Shown here: positions 28,527 to 38,000 of the stretch, piece after piece | How positions within the stretch are numbered: position 1 is the stretch's first letter | Layout: each line of letters opens with the position of its first letter | Source of the DNA: Tritrichomonas musculus | Taxonomy: Eukaryota; Parabasalia; Tritrichomonadida; Tritrichomonadidae | NCBI GenBank assembly: GCA_039105265.1 | Contig: JAPFFF010000005.1 | Coordinates: 5,999,501 to 6,063,500, forward strand | Reading direction: 5' to 3' | DNA length: 64,000 nt | Position numbers and translations under genes: made by a program | The notes under the pieces: model-generated | Told to the model about the DNA's origin: nothing | Database searches by the model: none | What the model saw: only the letters and a program-made list of their open reading frames with translations

Positions 28527-28925
28527 ATGGGATTATTTAGAAAATGGGCGAGAAGAAGTATTGGCCTTGGAGGTCAATTATTAATGGGAGCAGCAAATTC
28601 AGCAACAGGAGGATTAGCAGGTAAATTAGCGGATAATGCAACAGGAATAATGAAAAATCAATCAGGATTAATAGGCAAAACAATGGGTAGTTTAGGCAAA
28701 GCATTTTTAAGCGATAATATGAGAAACAAAATCTCAAATGTAGCGGATGCAGCAATAAAATACATTCCAAAAGGCAACGTAAGAGAAGCATTAACAAAAA
28801 TCAATAATCATGCACAAGGAAGAGATGAAAACTATAAAATGCCCAAAACCGTTAAAACAGAATCGAGTAGTTCAAATAATGCACCAGCACCTATAAATCA
28901 TGTACATTCATCAAATTATGAATAA
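28527..28925 (+). CDS. Gly/Ala-rich small virion-type protein (element A)
   Basis: 132 aa, ATG at 28527. Amphipathic N-terminus (MGLFRKWARRSIGLGGQLL) followed by Gly/Ala-rich helices (GAANSATGGLAGKLADNATG; FLSDNMRNKISNVADAA) and a polar tail. The position after the ATPase and the composition parallel the 167-aa protein of element B and the 120-aa protein of element C. A role like the adenovirus pVI or membrane-active minor virion protein is possible; not proven. Confidence 0.5.
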   Translation: MGLFRKWARRSIGLGGQLLMGAANSATGGLAGKLADNATGIMKNQSGLIGKTMGSLGKAFLSDNMRNKISNVADAAIKYIPKGNVREALTKINNHAQGRDENYKMPKTVKTESSSSNNAPAPINHVHSSNYE

Positions 28926-28954
28926 TAAGAAAAGTCAATTTTATTGAGTTTTAA

Positions 28955-29437
28955 ATGTCAAAACACTTAACAGGCTCAAAACGTTTAGCGGTTATTCAAA
29001 GGTGGATAAATGGCCATGACGATCCAGATTGGGAGGTTTTGCCAACTCGAAAACAAGGAAAGTATATTGTTAAAAAGCGAGAAACACCAATAGAAGAAGA
29101 AAAAGAAGAGAAAACCCCAGAAAATGAAGAGAACGAAGTTTTTGAAGAGGAAGAAGAAAAACCCAAAATGCAAAAACAAAAGTCGAAAAAACTCACAAAA
29201 AGTCAAGAAATCGATCCAACGATAAACCTTGAAATCTTAAATCAACTCAAATTATTGGGTGATGAAATCAAACGCAAAAGAGAAAAGAAAGAACAAAAAC
29301 GATTAATTGAAGAAGTAATCTCAAAGAAAACTCCAGCACCAAAACAAGCACCTCCTCCTCCAATACAAGAAGAAGAATATTATGAATCACCAATTCCAAG
29401 ACAAAGACGAAACAGAATCTTTGATGATATATATTAA
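28955..29437 (+). CDS. Conserved Polinton protein with SKRL..IQRW motif (element A)
   Basis: 160 aa, ATG at 28955. The conserved start (TGSKRLAVIQRWINGHDDPDWEV, then GKYIVKKRE) and the helical segment DPTINLEILNQLKLLGDEIK are shared with the 216-aa protein of element B. A Glu/Lys-rich middle and a Pro-rich end ending RRNRIFDDIY complete it. Always placed just before the capsid gene, so a virion-assembly role is plausible. No known domain. Confidence 0.55.
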   Translation: MSKHLTGSKRLAVIQRWINGHDDPDWEVLPTRKQGKYIVKKRETPIEEEKEEKTPENEENEVFEEEEEKPKMQKQKSKKLTKSQEIDPTINLEILNQLKLLGDEIKRKREKKEQKRLIEEVISKKTPAPKQAPPPPIQEEEYYESPIPRQRRNRIFDDIY

Positions 29438-29454
29438 CTTTTTTTATTCAAGAA

Positions 29455-30281
29455 ATGATTAATCATGAGGTTTATATGAAAACATCAGCTGAAGTATGTT
29501 CGCAAATTGCGTCATATTTCGATGTTGTAGATAGCTGTATTGCCACTTCTGATACAAACAAACAGTATTCAATTAATCCACAAACATCATATTCGCCTTC
29601 ACCTCCAATAAAACAAGGGTCATATACAAGTGTTATTATTTCTCCAAATACACACAATACAGCTGACATCTATAATGGTTTTATTCGTGCAGATCTAAAA
29701 GTGACAATGAATATAAATGAAAAGATACCAGATTTGAGTGATATTGGCGGTTATCCATTCAATAAAATCTGGTTTGGATTCAAAGATGCAAGAGATGCTA
29801 TTGAAAAATATGAAATAGTAGCTAACGGAATAACGATATATACACAAAACTTTGGTTGTGAAGAATCGTTCTTAACTGCATGTTGTGCGAATGAAACAAC
29901 AAAGAGAGCAGATGTATACTCAAAGGCAAGACATAAAGATATATGGAATAATAATTTTGCCACTCGTTGCGGAATAGTAATTAATTGGCCAAACGAAGAT
30001 TTAACAGCAACATTTACGATTCATTTAAAAATTGATTTGCGTAGATTCTTGCCATTATCAAATATAAAATATTTACCAGCTTTTGCAGGAAAACTCGAAT
30101 TAAGATTATATTTCTCATGTGCTGGTATACTTTGTTGTCCATGTGGACCATCAAGATCTTTGCTTGCTCAACCATCTCTTGCAACTAAATATACTTTTTC
30201 TGCGATCACTAATGAATTCACACATGTTGGCGATGATGTTAAAATATGGACTTCAAGTACATCAGCTAATTCATCAGGCCA
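29455..30281 (+). pseudogene. Major capsid protein, partial copy (element A)
   Basis: Open from ATG 29455. Blocks shared with the complete element B protein: SAEVCSQIASYFDVVD, SYSPSPPIKQGSYTSVIISPN, KIWFGFKDARDAIEKYEIVANG, GCEESFLTACCANETTKRAD and HLKIDLRRFLPLSNIKYLP. These, together with size and context, suggest the double jelly-roll major capsid protein. Only the first part of the gene is present because element A is incomplete on the right. After about 30,281 the sequence becomes an unrelated GC-rich repeat region. Confidence 0.7.
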
Positions 30282-30528
30282 AGTAGTATACGGTAGGCTT
30301 TGGCATGCCCCAGCCTACCACTACTCCAAGGGCTCCCGCCCCTGGACCCCATTCAAAAAGCCAGACATTCAAAAAGTTCTATCGTTCACGTATTCAAAAA
30401 GTTAACAATTCAAAAAGTTCTCTATTCAAAAAGTAGTATATGTAAATGGCGTGATTTTTTAACGTCCCGTGTAAAAAATCCCTCCATTTGTCATTAATGA
30501 CCACAAAAAAATATTTTCCACGATTGAA
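30282..30528. repeat. Junction of elements A and B: hairpin, ATTCAAAAAG array and inverted repeat
   Basis: About 250 bp of non-coding sequence at the A/B border. First a GC-rich hairpin with arms GGTAGGCT (30292-30299) and AGCCTACC (30312-30319). Then ATTCAAAAAG five times, at 30351, 30367, 30392, 30408 and 30424. Then an imperfect inverted repeat, 30444-30463 against about 30471-30489 (AAATGGcGtGATTTTTTA against TAAAAAATCccTCCATTT). The first 18 bases repeat the left border of A. No gene is supported here. Confidence 0.6.
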
Positions 30529-31584
30529 ATGTACCCGACGCTAAATCCAGCTGAAGAACAAACACCGATAGCTATGGAGCACGCTTTCTTTCTGGAAGAT
30601 GGAGAAAGAGACCCTGCGAAGTTTAATCGTTATTATTTTAATTTTCCACAAGAATGGTGCACCTCAAATAGAGGTGAATCAATTGTAGGTGTGAGAAATA
30701 TATTTATGTTGGCCAGAAAGAGAAGACTAGAATTTAAAATAAAAGTTAGAAAATATTATAAAACAGATTACGATAAATACGCTACTCCTCCTCCCAACAA
30801 AAAAACTGATGAACCTAGTAATTTGTATGACAAATCTGCATATGTGAGCATTCCTGCAGCAAGGAAATCTATGGTTGAAACAAATGTATTAGCCTGGATG
30901 AGTGCTGAAGATGATTTAACTGGTTTTGGGCGCGCATTATATACATACCTATGGGCAGAAATGAAAAAGTATAATGAAGATATAGACGATAAACTAAAAA
31001 AGGCTACAACAGAAGAAGAAAAGGCTAAGTATAAAGATAAGCCAAAATTCTCTCAAGACCCAAGAAGCCTCCCAACAGAGCTTGATATAATGACAGATGG
31101 TTTTTATGATTACGAGCGGAAAACATACATAGAAAAAATGTCATCTCGTCATAATTATGACAAGAAGAGTCCATATTATATTGATATATCTTTAGTATTC
31201 CCCCATAGAACTGTTGAAGATTTTGGCAAGATTGACAGAAAATATGATTTCGAAGACGTATTTAATATTAGTGCTGAAGAAGGGGCTAATTATTACAATA
31301 AATATCAATACGAATGGCTAAGAGAAGTCAATTTTTATAATGTATGGGATAGGCATTCATGTAAAATTTATTCATCTTTTGGAAACCAATCTAATCGAGG
31401 TTATGTTGGAAACACTACAATATACTTCAACCCTATTAAATACTTTAAGCTGAATTCAACAGACCAAAGATTTTGGATAGAATTCTATTCTGGTCGACAC
31501 AAAGATATACCAGTTAAAATACCAAGAAGTGAATCATTTTCTATCGAAATGATATTCTTCCCTTACCGTAAAATGCTATATTGA
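30529..31584 (+). CDS. Minor capsid (penton-like) protein candidate (element B)
   Basis: 351 aa, ATG at 30529. Paralogue of the 321-aa protein of element A: FFLEDGERDPAKFNRYYFNFPQ at the start, ESIVGVRNIF, WDRHSCKIYSSFGNQS, NPIKYFKLNSTDQRFWIEFY and a matching last strand FSIEMIFFPYRKMLY. It has an extra charged segment at about residues 145-180 (DDKLKKATTEEEKAKYKDK). The jelly-roll assignment is inferred from size and context. Confidence 0.6.
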   Translation: MYPTLNPAEEQTPIAMEHAFFLEDGERDPAKFNRYYFNFPQEWCTSNRGESIVGVRNIFMLARKRRLEFKIKVRKYYKTDYDKYATPPPNKKTDEPSNLYDKSAYVSIPAARKSMVETNVLAWMSAEDDLTGFGRALYTYLWAEMKKYNEDIDDKLKKATTEEEKAKYKDKPKFSQDPRSLPTELDIMTDGFYDYERKTYIEKMSSRHNYDKKSPYYIDISLVFPHRTVEDFGKIDRKYDFEDVFNISAEEGANYYNKYQYEWLREVNFYNVWDRHSCKIYSSFGNQSNRGYVGNTTIYFNPIKYFKLNSTDQRFWIEFYSGRHKDIPVKIPRSESFSIEMIFFPYRKMLY

Positions 31585-31610
31585 CGAGCGGTTTATTTTT
31601 TTACAAATTA

Positions 31611-32687
31611 ATGACTTACAAGACAATAGATGAGTTATTTAAGAAATTTCCGTGGAAGACACCATCTAAATTTGTCCCTCTTGCAAAACGCTATGGATTC
31701 ACAGAAGAGGCAGCATTGAATTATTTAAAGAAAGTGGTTCATGATGTGAAAGTACCAAAGGCAAAATTCATGAACATCTATTCGAAGCATTCAGGTGGAT
31801 ACCAAATGGACACATTCATAAATGACAAAACCAAGGATGGATTAAATTATTTGATTTTAATTAATATTAACACAAGAAAAGCATACTGTTATCCAATGAA
31901 GGGGAAGGGTGCAAAAGAAGTAGCCAAAGCACTTAACAAATTTTTTGAAGAAGAACCAGATGTCTATTCTATAACATCAGACCAAGATGCAGCTTATTTG
32001 TCCAATGATGTATTACAGCTAATGAAATCAAATGATATAATATACAATACAACAGAAGACAATAACCATAATGTTCTAGGCATTATAAATAGATTCATGA
32101 GAACAATAAGAGATTTAGTTGGTGAGAATAGATACATTGGAGAACAAGAGATGAATGGTTTAATAGACTCATACAACAATTCTCCCCACAAATCTCTTGA
32201 CTATAAAATACCAAATGAAATGACAGAGAAAGATGAAAAAGAATATGTGAAAACCAAATCACAAAATAATCCCTATGACTTCAAACCAAATGATAGAGTT
32301 AGAATTATTCAAGCTAAGGAACCATTTTCTAAGCGCAGAAATAGGGTCAGTAAAGAAGCATACATAGTTGATTCCAAGGCTGGCAACCAATTTATAGTTA
32401 AGTCTAAAGATGAATCAATTGACAAGCTGCCAGGATACAGACTAATAAAAACACAAAATTAAAATATAGCGCAAACACTAAAGGGAGGCAAGAGAGGTAT
32501 TGTGGAAAAAATTATATCATATGATGCAGCTAAGAATAAATATAAAATAAAATATAGCGAGGGAACAGAAGATGTAATTCCAGCTAAAAATTTACAAGAG
32601 GGAGCACCAACCAAATTATCTAATCTTGAGATGGATTACTGGAGCAAACAAAAAAATATTCCAAATAATATCAGGAAATGGATTTAA
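31611..32687 (+). pseudogene. RVE-type integrase, broken copy (element B)
   Basis: ATG at 31611. The integrase core blocks SGGYQMDTFIND, SITSDQDAAYLSND and NVLGIINRFMRTIRD are clear, with the same C-terminal chromo-like region as element A (EKIISYDAAKNKYKIKYSEG). It matches the element A integrase throughout. This copy is broken, about one break. Confidence 0.85.
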
Positions 32688-32697
32688 TGTTATGTAA

Positions 32698-33555
32698 ATG
32701 TCTAAACAAATAATGAAAGAAGTGGAATCACTAATCCAAAAGACAATGAAGAAAAACCAAAAAGAAATAGAAGCCGCGTTAATGAAACCATTACATCCAT
32801 CCTATCCATTTAGCACTAATGGTATCTATTTTCTTATAGGAAAACCAGGTGCAGGAAAGAGTTATTGGATATGGAAACACATTTTAATCACAGAGAGATT
32901 ATTTAAGCATCCTTACTACCAAAAAATTATCTTCTGCTCAACAAGCGGCAAGATGGATAAAACTGCAGAAGCGATGAGTAAGAATGTAAAGACACCAATA
33001 GTATATCTTAACGAAGCAGAATTAATGGATTACCTAAAGAAGCATCTAAAGAGAAAGATAAAATATTATGCAATGGTAAAGCATGTTCTATCAAGAATGA
33101 AAGAAACAAATGAAGAAATGCAGAGACTAATAAATAAGCACTCCCTACAAGAAATAGATGATAGAATAGTATATATAGCCAATAAGCTAGTAAAATACCA
33201 AACCTCATCATATCCATACAACACACTGATAATATTAGATGACTGCGCAGGAAGTGATTTATTAACACATAACAATACTGAATTCTTAAGACTGTTGACC
33301 AAAACGAGACACTATAATATTACTTGTATTATGGCTATTCAAACAATTCGATTCGTCCACATAAACGCAAAGAGATTGGCTACAGATTTGATATGTTATA
33401 GTGGATATTCAGAAGAAGATTTTACATCTTTGCTTCAACAAACGAATAACAATCTAAATATCAAAAAGACAGTTAAAGAATATTTGCAGCATAGAGAACC
33501 TCACGATAAATTTATTTGCAATATAACAGCCAACAAATATTACTTTGAGTCATAG
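32698..33555 (+). CDS. FtsK/HerA-type packaging ATPase (element B)
   Basis: 285 aa, ATG at 32698. Walker A FLIGKPGAGKSYWIW, Walker B TLIILDDCAGSDLL, then a conserved TKTRHYNITCIMAIQTIRFVH stretch and YSGYSEEDFTSLLQQTNN. It ends HDKFICNITANKYYFES, as in element A. It would power DNA packaging into the capsid. Frame open throughout. Confidence 0.88.
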   Translation: MSKQIMKEVESLIQKTMKKNQKEIEAALMKPLHPSYPFSTNGIYFLIGKPGAGKSYWIWKHILITERLFKHPYYQKIIFCSTSGKMDKTAEAMSKNVKTPIVYLNEAELMDYLKKHLKRKIKYYAMVKHVLSRMKETNEEMQRLINKHSLQEIDDRIVYIANKLVKYQTSSYPYNTLIILDDCAGSDLLTHNNTEFLRLLTKTRHYNITCIMAIQTIRFVHINAKRLATDLICYSGYSEEDFTSLLQQTNNNLNIKKTVKEYLQHREPHDKFICNITANKYYFES

Positions 33556-33570
33556 TTTTATTTATAATAA

Positions 33571-34074
33571 ATGCCGTCAGGAACTATTGATTCTGGAAAA
33601 TATATTCAATCTACAGCACCACCAGATTCTGGTGGTGGTACTTTTGGAAGATTTATGAGAGGAGTTAAAGAGGCAACAAATTGGGTTTGGAATAATAAAG
33701 CAGAGATATTAAAAACAGGAGGAGAAGCAGTTAAAGATATTGGAGCAACAATAGGGAATCCTATTTTAATGGCCGCAGGAGCAGGTGCACAGGCAGCAGG
33801 TAATGGTTTAGAGAGAATCGAAAACAGAACAAAAAAAAGTGAGTTGGAAAAATTATTAGAGGAAAGGAATAGTCGTCTATTTGGAAATAAATATGTAGCC
33901 TATTCTGATTTTCCACGTATTCATTATGGAAGGAAACCAACAGCATTATATCAGAAAAGAAATATGTTTGATGATGGAGAAGAAGCAAAAATAGAACAAT
34001 TGAAGAGGAAAATAGAGTATCAACAAAGACAGGGCTCGACAAGTAGTAAAAAGAAAAAGAAATCAAAGAAGTGA
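33571..34074 (+). CDS. Gly/Ala-rich small virion-type protein (element B)
   Basis: 167 aa, ATG at 33571. A helix NWVWNNKAEILKTGGEAVKDIG and a Gly/Ala-rich hydrophobic stretch (NPILMAAGAGAQAAGNG) are followed by a basic C-terminus with KKKKKSKK. It occupies the same place as the 132-aa protein of element A. A membrane-active or pVI-like role is a guess. Confidence 0.5.
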   Translation: MPSGTIDSGKYIQSTAPPDSGGGTFGRFMRGVKEATNWVWNNKAEILKTGGEAVKDIGATIGNPILMAAGAGAQAAGNGLERIENRTKKSELEKLLEERNSRLFGNKYVAYSDFPRIHYGRKPTALYQKRNMFDDGEEAKIEQLKRKIEYQQRQGSTSSKKKKKSKK

Positions 34075-34102
34075 GCCAGTAGTCAATTTTGTTTCCAATT
34101 AA

Positions 34103-34546
34103 ATGTCTTTTGAGTTATTTAGTATGGGTACAGCTCCTACTCTACGAAGTGATGGAACAGAAGAACCAATTGGAGGGATAAGTGATAAAATATCAAATAT
34201 GATAAGCAGTGCATATAACAAATTAACTGGAAGGAAGTCAAGCGACAATATCAAAACATCAAATGAGACTCAAGAAAAAGATGTTCCATCTACCCAAAAT
34301 CTGATGCCGCCTCCTACACCAGCTCCACCTCCAGTACCGCCTCCTATGACTACTACAAAAACAAATTCAGAAGGGATAGTAGGGAAGTTTATGAACAAAA
34401 TAAATAGAGCATATGATAAAATCACAGATGGAAAGTCAAAAAATAATGATGAAGAGGTAAAGAAAGCAAAGGATAGATTAAAATGGGCATGGGATAATAA
34501 AGGCGAGATATTTAAAACAAATTCATGTAATAGCAAGCAAATATAA
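34103..34546 (+). CDS. Small protein with internal repeat and partial similarity to the upstream gene (element B)
   Basis: 147 aa, ATG at 34103. Contains two versions of one unit, ISDKISNMISSAYNKLTGRKS and IVGKFMNKINRAYDKITDGKS, separated by a Pro-rich linker. It closes with WAWDNKGEIFKT, which resembles WVWNNKAEILKT of the preceding protein. It looks like a shuffled, partial duplicate of the small virion-type gene. No function assigned. Confidence 0.45.
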   Translation: MSFELFSMGTAPTLRSDGTEEPIGGISDKISNMISSAYNKLTGRKSSDNIKTSNETQEKDVPSTQNLMPPPTPAPPPVPPPMTTTKTNSEGIVGKFMNKINRAYDKITDGKSKNNDEEVKKAKDRLKWAWDNKGEIFKTNSCNSKQI

Positions 34547-34567
34547 ACATTTTTTTAAAGCTCATAA

Positions 34568-35218
34568 ATGAGCAAAAGAGTGCCTCAAAGCAAAAGATTA
34601 CAAGTGATACAAAAATGGTTAAATGGTAGAGATGATGAAGAATATGAAGTGTTCCCTACCAAAACAGAAGGAAAATATATAGTTAGGCCTCGTAAAGAAC
34701 CATTAACAAAACCAGCTAATGAACCAATATCTAAGCCATCCTCAGCTGAGCCAACTCCTGAGCCACAAGAAGAAGAACCAACAGTAGAGCGGTCAGATGA
34801 ATCACCAGTTGTTGTTCAGCCAACAAAACCTCTCCCTAAAAAAATCACTAGAACAAAATCACAAGCGCAATCTCCACAAATTTATTCGCGCAGTGAAGTT
34901 GGCTTTGCCAACGAAGCTGCTAGCACTCGCTGCCTCCGACAAGCGGAGGATCCAACAATAAATATCGAGATATTAAATCAATTAAAGCTATTGGGAGAAG
35001 AATTCAAAAATGAAAGGGCTAAGAAAGAACAAAAAAAGATGATTAAAGAAGTGGTGCAAAAACAAATGAGAAAGCCATATTATCAGTATACCAAGCCACA
35101 ATATATTCAGGAGCCCAACGACATAGAAGAACCAGAAGAGCCTGCTCCTCCCCCACCTCAAATTCAGCCTCAACCTATTCGTAGAAGACATAATAATATT
35201 TTCTCTGATATGTGTTGA
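34568..35218 (+). CDS. Conserved Polinton protein with SKRL..IQKW motif (element B)
   Basis: 216 aa, ATG at 34568. It shares SKRLQVIQKWLNGRDDEEYEV, GKYIVRPRK and DPTINIEILNQLKLLGEE with the element A protein. Between the Pro/Glu-rich middle and the helix lies about 28 residues absent from A, encoded by GC-rich DNA with two perfect hairpins (34898-34912 and 34933-34949) and read through in frame. The end RRRHNNIFSDMC matches the A protein end. Confidence 0.55.
   Translation: MSKRVPQSKRLQVIQKWLNGRDDEEYEVFPTKTEGKYIVRPRKEPLTKPANEPISKPSSAEPTPEPQEEEPTVERSDESPVVVQPTKPLPKKITRTKSQAQSPQIYSRSEVGFANEAASTRCLRQAEDPTINIEILNQLKLLGEEFKNERAKKEQKKMIKEVVQKQMRKPYYQYTKPQYIQEPNDIEEPEEPAPPPPQIQPQPIRRRHNNIFSDMC
34886..34951. 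repeat. GC-rich palindromic insert inside a coding frame (element B)
   Basis: Two perfect hairpins: GTTGGC-TTT-GCCAAC at 34898-34912 and CCTCCG-ACAAG-CGGAGG at 34933-34949. The DNA is much richer in G+C than the surrounding gene. The equivalent gene of element A lacks this stretch, so it is an insertion that kept the reading frame. Confidence 0.6.
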
Positions 35219-35236
35219 AATTTTATTTTTTTATAA

Positions 35237-36832
35237 ATGTTGAATCCAGAAATTGAACTCAGAACATCAGCTGAAACATGTACACAAATTGCATCATATT
35301 TTGATATCGTCGATAATTGTATAGCATTAAGCAATACCAATAAACAATACACAATCAGTCCACAAACATCATATTCACCATCTCCTCCAATTCCTCAAGG
35401 CTCATATACGAGTGTTATAATATCTCCAAATACTAACAATACAGCAGATATATATAATGGATTTATTAGAGCTGATATGGAAGTTAGTATTAAAGAAGCT
35501 ACTGGACAAGCTATTGCTGCTGCAGAAGCAACAATAGCTGAAAAGAAGTATCAATTCAACAAAGTTTGGTTTGGCTTTAAAGATGCAAGGGATGCTGTTG
35601 AGAAATATGAAATTGTAGCAAATGGCATCACCATCTATACTCAGAATTTTGGTTGTGAAGAATCATTTTTAACAGCTTGTTGCGCTAACGAAACAACAAA
35701 GAGAGCAGACATATATTCTAAAGCCAGACATAAAGATATATGGAATGGCAAATCAGGAAGTAGAACAGGATTCATTGTTGATTTTGGAGATAAATGGAAT
35801 GAAAAATCATATAAAATCCATCTCAAGATAGATTTAAGAAGATTCTTACCATTATCGAATATTAAATACCTCCCAGATATTGCAGGTAAAATTGAACTCC
35901 GATTATTTTTCTCTTGTGCTGGAATGGTATGCTGTCCTATAGGTCCAGAAATAGGTTTACAAAATAAATATAATGAAATATCCAAATACACATTATCAGG
36001 CATCACAAATGAATTTACACCAATTGAAGAACCAATTACTATGTATACAACAGCATTTGCAGCAAATAGCACAGCACTAACAGCTACAACCAGAACATTC
36101 CAAGTCACTAAATATACCATTACAGAATGCTCATCTATTATCCCATGCTTTGGTATTGAAGACAATATTTATTCCAGTCTTGTTCAACGATATTCTGACC
36201 CAACTCATCCATTAACATTTCCAACCCAAACAATTTCTGTTTACACTACTACGAGCCCAATAAAGAATCCGAATTGTAAATCCACCTGCACCATTACTCC
36301 ACGTTTTGTTGATTCCATATTTTGTCTATTTCCAGAGAAGCATACCCATCATACAGTATTCAAGAATCCCCAATTTAAGTTGTTCCAATTGAACTGTGGA
36401 GGATATGGAAACATACCTGCTAAAGCTTTCGGTACCACTAATGAATACCCAGAATTCTTAGAATATTGTCAAAATGCTATGAACATGAATGGAGGACAAA
36501 GTGGATTTAACAAAGAAGTTGTTGCATCGTTAACTAATGACCAACCATATGCACGCTCTCTTGGAAATTATTCTGATGATAGAACAAGTTTCTTTATTGC
36601 TCTCCCAACAGAAACAGATAATACATATCAACAGGGACTAACATCATTGTCTCCAATTAATTTTGAAATTATTGTATCTCAAAATACTGGCGCAAATACA
36701 TATGCTAACGATGTTAAAACCCCACCATTAATTTGTCTCTTATTTGATTCATCAATATCTATTCTTGTTCAACCAAACGGTATGCCACCACTTGTTCGCT
36801 TAGGGAATTACGACCTCACTACACCTCAGTAA
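35237..36832 (+). CDS. Major capsid protein candidate (element B)
   Basis: 531 aa, ATG at 35237, preceded by a T-run and ATAAATG. Blocks: SAETCTQIASYFDIVD, SYTSVIISPNTNNTADIYNGFIRAD-type start, KVWFGFKDARDAVEKYEIVANG, GCEESFLTACCANETTKRAD, LKIDLRRFLPLSNIKYLP. The C-terminal half is beta-rich with PITMYTTAFA and INFEIIVSQN. Length and the pattern 'FGFKdA...' shared distantly with the 572-aa protein of element C (IFIGFKHAVELFSDARLW) support a double jelly-roll capsid protein. Structure prediction would settle it. Confidence 0.7.
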   Translation: MLNPEIELRTSAETCTQIASYFDIVDNCIALSNTNKQYTISPQTSYSPSPPIPQGSYTSVIISPNTNNTADIYNGFIRADMEVSIKEATGQAIAAAEATIAEKKYQFNKVWFGFKDARDAVEKYEIVANGITIYTQNFGCEESFLTACCANETTKRADIYSKARHKDIWNGKSGSRTGFIVDFGDKWNEKSYKIHLKIDLRRFLPLSNIKYLPDIAGKIELRLFFSCAGMVCCPIGPEIGLQNKYNEISKYTLSGITNEFTPIEEPITMYTTAFAANSTALTATTRTFQVTKYTITECSSIIPCFGIEDNIYSSLVQRYSDPTHPLTFPTQTISVYTTTSPIKNPNCKSTCTITPRFVDSIFCLFPEKHTHHTVFKNPQFKLFQLNCGGYGNIPAKAFGTTNEYPEFLEYCQNAMNMNGGQSGFNKEVVASLTNDQPYARSLGNYSDDRTSFFIALPTETDNTYQQGLTSLSPINFEIIVSQNTGANTYANDVKTPPLICLLFDSSISILVQPNGMPPLVRLGNYDLTTPQ

Positions 36833-36869
36833 AAATCCTTATCATAATAATTTTTTTATCTCTATTGAA

Positions 36870-37475
36870 ATGGAGCAAGCTATTGAATTTGTACCACTTG
36901 TTGATTTCCCAAATTATGAAATATTATCACAGTACCCATTTACTATTCGAAGAAAAGATAACCATTATGTTGTCAAAGAAACAATAAATAAAAGCAATGG
37001 GTATCCAAGTGTCTGCATAAATAGTGATAAAATAAATAAGCACCAAATTATAGCAAAACAATTCATTCCAAATCCAAATAATTTTAAATATATCGACCAC
37101 ATAAACAAAGATAGAACAGATTACCATTTGAAAAATTTAAGATGGTGTACATTGAGTGATAATAACAAAAATGCATCGTCAAGAAATGGTGTTAAATATG
37201 AGTTTGTTGATAATATTCCAGATGATTCTATTACGATAACACACTATCAAATGACAAAAGAATGCAGGGAGTTTAATGACAAGGAGTATTATTACTACTA
37301 TAATGAAGAAACAGATGAAGATATATTTTACCAAAGGATAACATATGAGGTCTATAGAATAATGCATATTAATACAGTGAAAGGAGGACACAAATGTATT
37401 ATGACAAGAGACATTAATAGAAAGAAAACCACCATATACATCCATTCTTTTAAGTTTCAATACTGCCTGGAGTAA
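36870..37475 (+). CDS. HNH endonuclease with extra C-terminal domain (element B)
   Basis: 201 aa, ATG at 36870. NUMOD4-like start (FPNYEILSQYPFTIRRKD), nuclease core (HQIIAKQFIPNPNNF; IDHINKDRTDYHLKNLRWCTLSDNNKN) and a C-terminal domain starting VKYEFVDNIPDDS. That domain also occurs in the minus-strand HNH protein of this element (VYEYVDTIPDDA) but not in the short HNH of element A. Probably a homing- or virus-type nuclease. Confidence 0.82.
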   Translation: MEQAIEFVPLVDFPNYEILSQYPFTIRRKDNHYVVKETINKSNGYPSVCINSDKINKHQIIAKQFIPNPNNFKYIDHINKDRTDYHLKNLRWCTLSDNNKNASSRNGVKYEFVDNIPDDSITITHYQMTKECREFNDKEYYYYYNEETDEDIFYQRITYEVYRIMHINTVKGGHKCIMTRDINRKKTTIYIHSFKFQYCLE

Positions 37476-37519
37476 TTTTGTCAAGTTATTATTTTTTTCA
37501 TTATTTTATCTTTACAGAA

Positions 37520-37972
37520 ATGCAAGAGCAATTTAAAGTCTATGATTACATCAACAACATTATCTCCCTAGCTGATAAACCAGAAGATTTCAAAGAATGT
37601 AATTTTGCTATCCTCTGTGATAAATATCCAATCCAACTATCAAGAAATAATTATTTAGCGAAGGTCATTTATATTTCACTCAAGAGTGATAAAACAACAT
37701 GGAGAATATATCCTGACAAAATCAAGGAATATGAAATAGAACATGTAATACTCAGCACAAATTCTAGACGTCGATTGAATTACAAGATGAATGAATTCTT
37801 TGTTAATGGCAATAATGAAACCCAACAATATAAAGAAAATGATTTCTACAATTATTCCAATGAGTTGGCTTCCAGCAAAACGAAAGAATTAATTAGTCAG
37901 CTGAGAGAGAAATATGAATTAACATCCCCAAGCCTATTCATTGGAGAGCATCAGGAGCTAGTTCTAGAGTAA
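37520..37972 (+). CDS. Hypothetical protein, 150 aa (element B)
   Basis: Starts at the ATG at 37520; the frame is open slightly further upstream without an ATG. Soluble, with FKVYDYINNIISLADKPEDF, a basic beta-like centre (LAKVIYISLKSDKTTWRIYP) and a helical end (SKTKELISQLREKYEL). No family recognised. Part of the run of small genes after the capsid module. Confidence 0.5.
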   Translation: MQEQFKVYDYINNIISLADKPEDFKECNFAILCDKYPIQLSRNNYLAKVIYISLKSDKTTWRIYPDKIKEYEIEHVILSTNSRRRLNYKMNEFFVNGNNETQQYKENDFYNYSNELASSKTKELISQLREKYELTSPSLFIGEHQELVLE

Positions 37973-38000
37973 AGGGAATTAAATTTTTTTTGGAAATGAA

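Larger units (their letters stand above)
22883..30281. mobile_element. Element A: Polinton/Maverick fossil, incomplete
   Basis: A run of plus-strand genes typical of trichomonad Polintons: Rep-like ORF, HNH nuclease, Ulp1/adenovirus-type protease, small ORFs, minor capsid candidate, RVE integrase, packaging ATPase, small virion-type proteins and part of the major capsid gene. No terminal inverted repeats were found. The right part, where polymerase and the rest of the capsid gene would be expected, is absent, so this is a partial copy. It is broken, with about two breaks in its frames. The gene order from minor capsid to capsid gene repeats in element B with clear but diverged sequence, so A and B are related but separate lineages. 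Boundaries are approximate. It is older than element C. Confidence 0.8.

Noticed and set aside
28537-29206. Minus-strand open frames opposite the small virion-type and SKRL-motif genes
   Set aside because: Leu/Phe-rich translations typical of the antisense of Lys/Glu/Asn-rich genes.
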